The notes beneath the pieces were generated by a model. The model saw only the letters and a list, made by a program, of their open reading frames with translations, made no database searches and was not told the DNA's origin. A program made the translations under genes and the position numbers. From positions 1-9,807 of the forward strand of contig JAQCHM010000095.1 of the NCBI GenBank assembly GCA_027730885.1: 9,807 nt of DNA, read 5' to 3'. Positions within the stretch are counted from its first letter, which is position 1; every line of letters starts with the position of its first letter. The stretch comes from Actinomycetota bacterium. Its GTDB lineage: Bacteria > Actinomycetota > Acidimicrobiia > Acidimicrobiales > SZUA-35. This document shows, in pieces, positions 6,663-9,807 of this stretch.

Positions 6663-7430
6663 GTGCCGAAGACGAGGACGTGGGAGTTCCTGCATCCCGG
6701 TGGACCCTACGGTTTCGCTCACCGCGGTGGCGACGAGCGGGCGCCCGAGAACACGATGGCGGCGTTCCAGCATGCTGTCGACGAGGGTTTCCGGTACCTG
6801 GAGACCGATGTCCACCTGACCCGGGACGGCGTGCTGGTCGCTTTCCACGACGTCGGCCTCGAACGGGTTGCCGGACTGCGAGGTGCCATCGCCGACTACA
6901 CCTGGGCCGAGCTGGAAAGGGTCGACCTGGGTGCGGGTCACGGAATTCCTCGTCTCGAGGACCTGTTCGCCGCGTTCCCGACCGCTCGGTTCAACATCGA
7001 GCCCAAGTCCGACGCTGCCGTCGCCCCGCTGGCCGGCATCGTGCTGGCCCGCTCACTGGTACCGCAGGTGTGTATCGGATCGTTCAAGGACGCGCGGATC
7101 GATACCGCTCGACGCCTGCTCGGACCCGAACTCTGCACCTCTCCCGGCCCGGTGGCACTGGCACGGCTCGCTGCCCGAAGCGTCACGGCGGCCGGACGCC
7201 GTCGGCCAACGGACTTCGGTGCCGTACAGATACCTCCGCGCTTCGGCAAGGCACGGCTGACGGCCGCCCAGGTCGACCGCTATCACGACATGGGGCTGCA
7301 GGTACACGTCTGGACCATCAACGACGAAGCCGAGATGCAGCGACTGTTCGATCTCGGGGTCGACGCGGTCGTGAGCGACAAGGTCGTCGTGCTGAAGGCC
7401 GTCCTCAGCGGCCGCGGCCATTGGCCGTGA
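6663..7430 (+). CDS. Glycerophosphodiester phosphodiesterase (GDPD family)
   Basis: A 255-residue TIM-barrel hydrolase predicted to cleave glycerophosphodiesters, such as deacylated phospholipids, into glycerol-3-phosphate and an alcohol. Signature: FAHRGGDERAPENTMAAF with catalytic His20, LETDVHLTRDGVLVAFHD with metal ligands Glu47 and Asp49 and second His62, then FNIEPK (Glu113), and near the end VHVWTIND, the usual last strands before GVDAVVSD. All key residues are present and the length is normal for a cytoplasmic form. No signal peptide is visible. The GTG at 6663 is preferred over the ATG at 6624, because a TAGCTT -10 lies between them and the HRG motif then falls near residue 20. It is divergent from the crotonase unit and convergent with the second crotonase, with 17 bases between stops. 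Confidence 0.93.
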   Translation: MPKTRTWEFLHPGGPYGFAHRGGDERAPENTMAAFQHAVDEGFRYLETDVHLTRDGVLVAFHDVGLERVAGLRGAIADYTWAELERVDLGAGHGIPRLEDLFAAFPTARFNIEPKSDAAVAPLAGIVLARSLVPQVCIGSFKDARIDTARRLLGPELCTSPGPVALARLAARSVTAAGRRRPTDFGAVQIPPRFGKARLTAAQVDRYHDMGLQVHVWTINDEAEMQRLFDLGVDAVVSDKVVVLKAVLSGRGHWP

Positions 7431-7447
7431 CGGGCGGCTCGGACCGG

Positions 7448-8257
7448 CTATTCGGCCGGGTCGGCGAACTCGGGCGGGCGCTTCTCGAAGAAGGCCTTGA
7501 CCGCCTCGATCTGGTTCGGTGATCCGATGAGCCGGGAAATTTCGGTTCGTTCCTGAGCGAAGCCTTCGGCCGCGCTGACCTTGGGTGCCGCGTTGAACAG
7601 CCGCTTGGCCGCTCGGATGGCCTCAGGCGACTTGGCCGCGATTTCCCGGGCCAGCTCCATCGCCGCCGCGTGCGGGTCATCAGCCACTCTCGTGGCCAAA
7701 CCGATTCGGACCGCTTCGTTGCCGTCGACCATCCGCCCGGTGAAGGTGAGTTCCTTGGCCACGTCGAGTCCGACGATGCCGACCAGGGACTGCGTTCCGG
7801 TCATGTCGGGGATGAGGCCCCAGCGGGACTCGAGTACCGACATCCTTGCGTTGGGGGCGATGATGCGGATGTCGGCGCCGAGCGCCAGTTGGATGCCGCC
7901 ACCAAGAGCGTGGCCGTTGATGGCGGCAATGACCGGCACCGGCAGCGTGGTCCACCCGTAGACGGCCTGTTGGCCGAAGTGGGTGATGCGACCCTCGTCG
8001 GCCGCAGTGATGTCGCCGATGCTGTCGCTTCCCTCGTTGGCCATGCCTTGGAAGCTGGCAAAGTCGAGGCCGGCGCAGAACGAGCGTCCCTCGCCTGACA
8101 GCACCACGCAACGCAGCGTGGGGTCGTTGGCCAGCTGTTCCGCTGTCTCGACCAAGGCGGCGAACATGCCCTTGTCGAGGGCATTCATCTTCTCGGGGCG
8201 GTTGAGGCGCACATCGGCGATGCCGCCCTCGCGGTAGATGGCAATGCGATCGTTCAT
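7448..8257 (-). CDS. Crotonase/enoyl-CoA hydratase-isomerase family protein (isomerase-like active site)
   Basis: A 269-residue crotonase-fold protein. RSFCAGLDFASFQG (58-71) and INGHALGGGIQLALGADIRI (113-132) form the acyl-CoA and oxyanion-hole segments; the helical tail carries AVKAFFEKRPPEFADP. The first hydratase glutamate is Gln123 (GGGIQ), the second is kept as Glu143 (SVLESRWG), and an aspartate follows eight residues on (Asp151 in LIPDMTGTQ). Mammalian dienoyl-CoA isomerase uses Asp, Glu and Asp at these three places, so this enzyme has two of the three and is more likely an isomerase-type member than a simple hydratase (inference). The ATG at 8257 follows TAGGGT by six bases, which suggests its own leaderless promoter, although the DUF5522 gene ends only 20 bases upstream and read-through is possible. 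Confidence 0.92.
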   Translation of the reverse strand: MNDRIAIYREGGIADVRLNRPEKMNALDKGMFAALVETAEQLANDPTLRCVVLSGEGRSFCAGLDFASFQGMANEGSDSIGDITAADEGRITHFGQQAVYGWTTLPVPVIAAINGHALGGGIQLALGADIRIIAPNARMSVLESRWGLIPDMTGTQSLVGIVGLDVAKELTFTGRMVDGNEAVRIGLATRVADDPHAAAMELAREIAAKSPEAIRAAKRLFNAAPKVSAAEGFAQERTEISRLIGSPNQIEAVKAFFEKRPPEFADPAE

Positions 8258-8263
8258 GGCCGA

Positions 8264-8269
8264 ACCCTA
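8264..8269 (-). promoter_or_regulatory. Candidate -10 (TAGGGT) for the second crotonase, leaderless
   Basis: TAGGGT on the minus strand lies six bases before the ATG at 8257, in the 20-base gap after the DUF5522 stop. The -35 region would lie inside the DUF5522 coding end; no good match is seen there. Confidence 0.5.
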
Positions 8270-8277
8270 GCGCGGGG

Positions 8278-8520
8278 TCATTCATACGGACAGTGGCGGC
8301 ACCCGTTCTCGCAGCAGTAGCCCCGTTCGGCCAGCGCGGCGCTCGTCATGACGAAGAGACCGGAGACCGGATCGAGATACCCCAGGTCACCGCGTTCGAC
8401 CGCTGCGTCGTGGGCCACCTGTCGGGCAGCGTCCAAGGGCATCGCGTCAGCCACGAAAGCAGTGTGGCAGCTGCCGCGCCCATTTCGGTTTTCGTACGCA
8501 CCCTTGACAGCGCCGATCAC
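8278..8520 (-). CDS. DUF5522 family small cysteine-rich protein
   Basis: An 80-residue protein whose C-terminal half matches the DUF5522 pattern: GYLDPVSGLFVMTSAALAERG followed by the cysteine cluster CCENGCRHCPYE at the extreme C-terminus (Cys69, 70, 74, 77). The CC-x3-C-x2-C arrangement suggests a metal site, zinc or iron-sulfur, but no function is established for the family. The start is uncertain. GTG at 8520 has AGG four bases upstream; GTG at 8454 or ATG at 8442 would give a protein of about 54-58 residues holding only the conserved domain. The first 25 residues look unlike a conserved segment. It precedes the second crotonase by 20 bases in the same direction. Confidence 0.8.
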   Translation of the reverse strand: MIGAVKGAYENRNGRGSCHTAFVADAMPLDAARQVAHDAAVERGDLGYLDPVSGLFVMTSAALAERGYCCENGCRHCPYE

Positions 8521-8548
8521 GATGCCTAGTTGTTGCCGTTGCCGGCGC

Positions 8549-8564
8549 TGTGACGAGCGTCACC
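8549..8564. promoter_or_regulatory. CRP/FNR-type palindrome candidate (TGTGA-N6-TCACC)
   Basis: TGTGACGAGCGTCACC matches nine of the ten defined bases of the TGTGA-N6-TCACA consensus bound by CRP-family regulators, such as GlxR/Crp of actinobacteria. Within it GTGACG and CGTCAC are perfect inverted arms around AG. It lies upstream of the DUF5522 start on one side and well upstream (about 160 bases) of the 8723 -10 on the other, so the target promoter is unclear. Confidence 0.4.
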
Positions 8565-8600
8565 GCCCACAGCGTCGGGGGTATAAACGGGGGATTACAA

Positions 8601-8635
8601 TAGCCGGCAGTCCAAAGCTGCCGGCTAGTGCGTTT
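8601..8635 (+). terminator. Terminator-like hairpin (10-base perfect stem, TTTT tail)
   Basis: TAGCCGGCAG (8601-8610) and CTGCCGGCTA (8618-8627) are exact reverse complements around a seven-base loop, followed by GTGCG and TTTT at 8632-8635. This has the form of an intrinsic terminator on the plus strand, but no recognised plus-strand gene ends upstream. It could end a short RNA starting in the gap, or insulate the 8735 promoter. On the minus strand no T tract follows, so it is not a bidirectional terminator. Confidence 0.5.
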
Positions 8636-8662
8636 TGGGCGAATGTCGACCCGGGCCGCATC

Positions 8663-8671
8663 TGTGGACAA
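8663..8671 (-). promoter_or_regulatory. Single perfect actinobacterial-type DnaA box (TTGTCCACA)
   Basis: TGTGGACAA on the plus strand reads TTGTCCACA on the other, the preferred DnaA box of Streptomyces-type origins. Only one copy is seen, with no cluster and no dnaA/dnaN nearby, so it is not an origin. A role as an isolated DnaA-titration or regulatory site is possible; chance is also plausible in a window of this size. Confidence 0.25.
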
Positions 8672-8722
8672 GATCGGCAATACACAGGGTTTCCCATCTG
8701 GTAGCCCACAGGCACCATGGCT

Positions 8723-8728
8723 TAGGTT
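8723..8728 (+). promoter_or_regulatory. Candidate -10 (TAGGTT) for the 8735 gene and hydrolase
   Basis: TAGGTT is followed by six bases (CGTGGC) and the ATG at 8735, the same hexamer and spacing as the crotonase promoter at 6572-6577. No -35 box stands out. A leaderless transcript carrying the small protein and the hydrolase is expected. Confidence 0.55.
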
Positions 8729-8734
8729 CGTGGC

Positions 8735-8956
8735 ATGGCCCGCTTCCTCGTCACCCTCGCAGACCAGCAGACAGAGCAGATCGATCAGGCCGACGCCTAT
8801 CAGCAGGAAGGCCCCTTCACCACGTTCTTCGCCGTCGCGGGCGAACGCCAGGTCATCGACTCCTGGAGCATTCGCCTCGCCAGTTTCCGTACGTCCGACA
8901 TCAGCGCCATCCGTCGCGTCAGCTCCGTCTCCCTTCCACTCTTGAGGTCAGCATGA
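8735..8956 (+). CDS. Uncharacterised 73-residue protein coupled to the hydrolase
   Basis: I do not recognise this protein with certainty. It is soluble, with no signal peptide, membrane segment or cysteines. It begins MARFLVTLADQQTEQIDQAD, has an aromatic-centred stretch GPFTTFFAVAGERQVIDSWS, then IRLASFRTSDISAIRRV and a short non-descript tail. The alternating hydrophobic pattern suggests a small alpha/beta fold with strands at both ends (inference). Support for it being real: a TAGGTT hexamer exactly six bases before the ATG, ordinary amino-acid composition, and an ATGA overlap of its stop with the start of the alpha/beta hydrolase, which implies translational coupling. A larger frame that starts upstream at 8635 and runs into the hydrolase in another phase is not credible in this part. 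Confidence 0.7.
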   Translation: MARFLVTLADQQTEQIDQADAYQQEGPFTTFFAVAGERQVIDSWSIRLASFRTSDISAIRRVSSVSLPLLRSA

Positions 8957-9636
8957 GCAACAACCCGGTCCTTCTCGTCCACGGTTTCACCACCTCCGCT
9001 CGTCGAACGTGGGCTGAGCCCGGCTGGATCGACTTGCTCCGCGATGCCGGCCGTGAGGTCATCGCGGTCGACCTCCTGGGCCACGGCGACGCCGAAAAGC
9101 CCCATGATGTAGAGGCGTATGCCCAGGTCGAGGCCCTCGTAGCCGCTGCCCTGCCGCCCGAGGGCCAGGTCGACGCCGTCGGCTATTCGGCCGGAGCTCG
9201 CATCGTGCTCTATCTTGCGTCGCAACAACCGGAACGGTTCGGCCGCATCGTGGTCGGAGGGGTCGGCAAGCGGCTGCTCGAAGAGCGCGTCGACAACCCG
9301 ATCCTGGACGCCCTCGAGGGGCGGGGCGATGCCGAGGACATGGTCGGCCAACACTTCGTCTCGTTGGCAAACAGCGACGGCAACGACCCGCTCGCGCTCG
9401 CTGCCTTCGTGAAGCGAAAGGCTCCCGACCTCGGACTCGACGATCTTGCCAAGATCACTGCCCCGACGCTGGTGATCATCGGCGACAAGGATTTCGCCGG
9501 TCCCGGCGAGCCGCTGGCCGAGGCATTGCCCGACGGCACCCTCCTCACGCTCAAAGGGGTCGACCACTTCGGCCTCCCCAAGGCCTTCGCCTTCATCGAG
9601 AAAGGCCTCGACCACCTCGGCGCCGCGCCGTTCTGA
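8953..9636 (+). CDS. Alpha/beta hydrolase family protein
   Basis: A 227-residue alpha/beta-fold hydrolase. LLVHGFTTS (7-15) is the HG oxyanion segment, VDLLGHGD (39-46) the family's second block, VGYSAGARI the nucleophile elbow with Ser79, IIGDKDFAGP the acid loop with Asp180, and GVDHFGLP the catalytic His205. The full Ser-Asp-His triad is therefore present. The cap between strands 6 and 7 is short and helical (VKRKAPDLGLDDLAK region). Candidate substrates are esters, lactones or thioesters; the sequence does not decide. The ATG at 8953 is preceded by TTGAGG at 8942-8947 with five-base spacing and overlaps the stop of the 73-residue gene. The same frame is open back to 8635, but the upstream part is Arg/His-rich and has no family similarity. 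The gene is followed 19 bases on by a long inverted repeat. Confidence 0.92.
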   Translation: MSNNPVLLVHGFTTSARRTWAEPGWIDLLRDAGREVIAVDLLGHGDAEKPHDVEAYAQVEALVAAALPPEGQVDAVGYSAGARIVLYLASQQPERFGRIVVGGVGKRLLEERVDNPILDALEGRGDAEDMVGQHFVSLANSDGNDPLALAAFVKRKAPDLGLDDLAKITAPTLVIIGDKDFAGPGEPLAEALPDGTLLTLKGVDHFGLPKAFAFIEKGLDHLGAAPF

Positions 9637-9654
9637 CGGCGTTCGACCCGCAAA

Positions 9655-9750
9655 CTGCAAGCCCCCGCCACCCCCGTTCTGCAAGCCCGCCATCACCCGT
9701 GGTGGGGTGAAGGGCTTGCAGAACGGGGGTGCGGTGGCGGGGGCTTGCAG
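9655..9750. repeat. Long imperfect hairpin: two 34-base arms with one 5-base bulge
   Basis: The left arm is 9655-9688. The right arm is 9712-9729 plus 9735-9750, interrupted only by TGCGG at 9730-9734; apart from that bulge all 34 positions pair. The loop (9689-9711) has a further inner pairing, TCACCC with GGGTGA. The arms are themselves made of repeated units: CTGCAAGCCC occurs twice on the left (9655, 9679) and GGGCTTGCAG twice on the right. No T tract follows and no coding frame is evident. It may act as a transcript end for the hydrolase unit, or be a REP/BIME-like or small transposable element; the sequence does not decide. Confidence 0.9.
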
Positions 9751-9781
9751 AATCTCGCAGAATGCCTCGCAGAGAGGCAGA
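9747..9781 (+). repeat. GCAGA short repeats and a small hairpin
   Basis: GCAGA occurs at 9747, 9757, 9769 and 9777, and once more inside the preceding hairpin at 9718. CTCGCAGA is repeated at 9754-9761 and 9766-9773. TGCCTC (9763-9768) pairs with GAGGCA (9774-9779) around GCAGA. This looks like a degenerate extension of the long inverted repeat. The remaining bases to 9807 show no recognisable gene. Confidence 0.6.
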
Positions 9782-9807
9782 ACGTCTGGCGACGCGGAGG
9801 GCTACGG

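Larger units (their letters stand above)
8521..8734. other. Divergent non-coding region with several structural signals
   Basis: This 214-base gap separates the minus-strand DUF5522 gene from the plus-strand 8735 gene. It contains a CRP-like palindrome, a 10-base-stem hairpin followed by TTTT, a single DnaA-box match and the -10 of the 8735 gene, each listed separately. A TTGACA at 8504-8509 with TAGTTG 17 bases on (8527-8532) reads toward the hairpin on the plus strand; the -10 match is poor. No convincing small protein is seen here. Confidence 0.6.

Noticed and set aside
7415..7459. Short GC-rich hairpins (CGGCC-ATT-GGCCG and CCGGC...GCCGG) at the GDPD/crotonase convergence
   Set aside because: They have five-base stems within coding ends and no T tract, which is expected by chance in this GC-rich DNA; not called as terminators.
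6473..7522. 349-residue plus-strand frame over the crotonase start and GDPD
   Set aside because: It overlaps the GDPD gene in another phase and is very Arg/Gly-rich, so it is not a credible protein.
8596..8601. TACAAT as a -10 promoter box
   Set aside because: It resembles the consensus but runs into the hairpin stem and has no -35 match 16-18 bases upstream.
8800..9696. 298-residue minus-strand frame opposite the hydrolase
   Set aside because: The plus strand carries a full Ser-Asp-His hydrolase with a ribosome-binding site; the minus frame has no recognised domain and runs into the inverted repeat.
9655..9781. CRISPR array
   Set aside because: The repeats are inverted and short with no regular spacers, and no cas gene is present.

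Overview
The window is high-GC, densely coded DNA with short intergenic gaps, GTG/TTG starts and many stop-start overlaps. A DUF3151 protein (an actinobacterial family), several crotonase/FadE-type genes and leaderless-looking promoters point to an actinomycetote. My inference is an Acidimicrobiia-like lineage rather than a classical Streptomyces or Mycobacterium, but this rests on style and families, not on a database search. I see no rRNA, tRNA, CRISPR array, insertion sequence or phage gene, so this looks like ordinary chromosome.

Layout. (1) 1-2971, minus strand: a four-gene unit read as pyruvate kinase, patatin-like phospholipase, DUF3151 protein, then MobA (cut by the window edge). The first three are joined by 4-base stop-start overlaps. 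(2) 2972-3069: a divergent promoter region with two short perfect palindromes, serving pyk (minus) and a histidine phosphatase (plus, 3070-3666). (3) 3677-6565, minus strand: a crotonase-fold protein, a SirB1-like transglutaminase-fold protein and an acyl-CoA dehydrogenase, probably one transcript. (4) 6663-7430, plus strand: a glycerophosphodiester phosphodiesterase, divergent from the crotonase and convergent with a second crotonase (7448-8257, minus). (5) 8278-8520, minus strand: a small cysteine-rich DUF5522 protein. (6) 8521-8734: the longest internal non-coding stretch, with a strong hairpin, a CRP-like palindrome and one DnaA-box match. (7) 8735-9636, plus strand: an unrecognised 73-residue protein overlapping an alpha/beta hydrolase. 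(8) 9637-9807: a very long imperfect hairpin followed by short GCAGA repeats.

Functionally the theme is acyl-CoA and lipid handling: two crotonases, an acyl-CoA dehydrogenase, a patatin lipase, a GDPD and an alpha/beta hydrolase. Beside these sit the last step of glycolysis and the start of molybdenum-cofactor nucleotide attachment. One crotonase lacks both classical hydratase glutamates and the other keeps only one plus an isomerase-like aspartate, so neither should be labelled a plain enoyl-CoA hydratase.

The strongest cross-cutting observation is regulatory. Six transcription units carry a TAGNNT hexamer just upstream of the start codon, and in four of them the spacing is exactly six bases, which implies leaderless mRNAs. 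The most striking non-coding object is the 9655-9750 inverted repeat, with two 34-base arms that match except for one 5-base bulge. I did not find a convincing wholly new multi-gene system.
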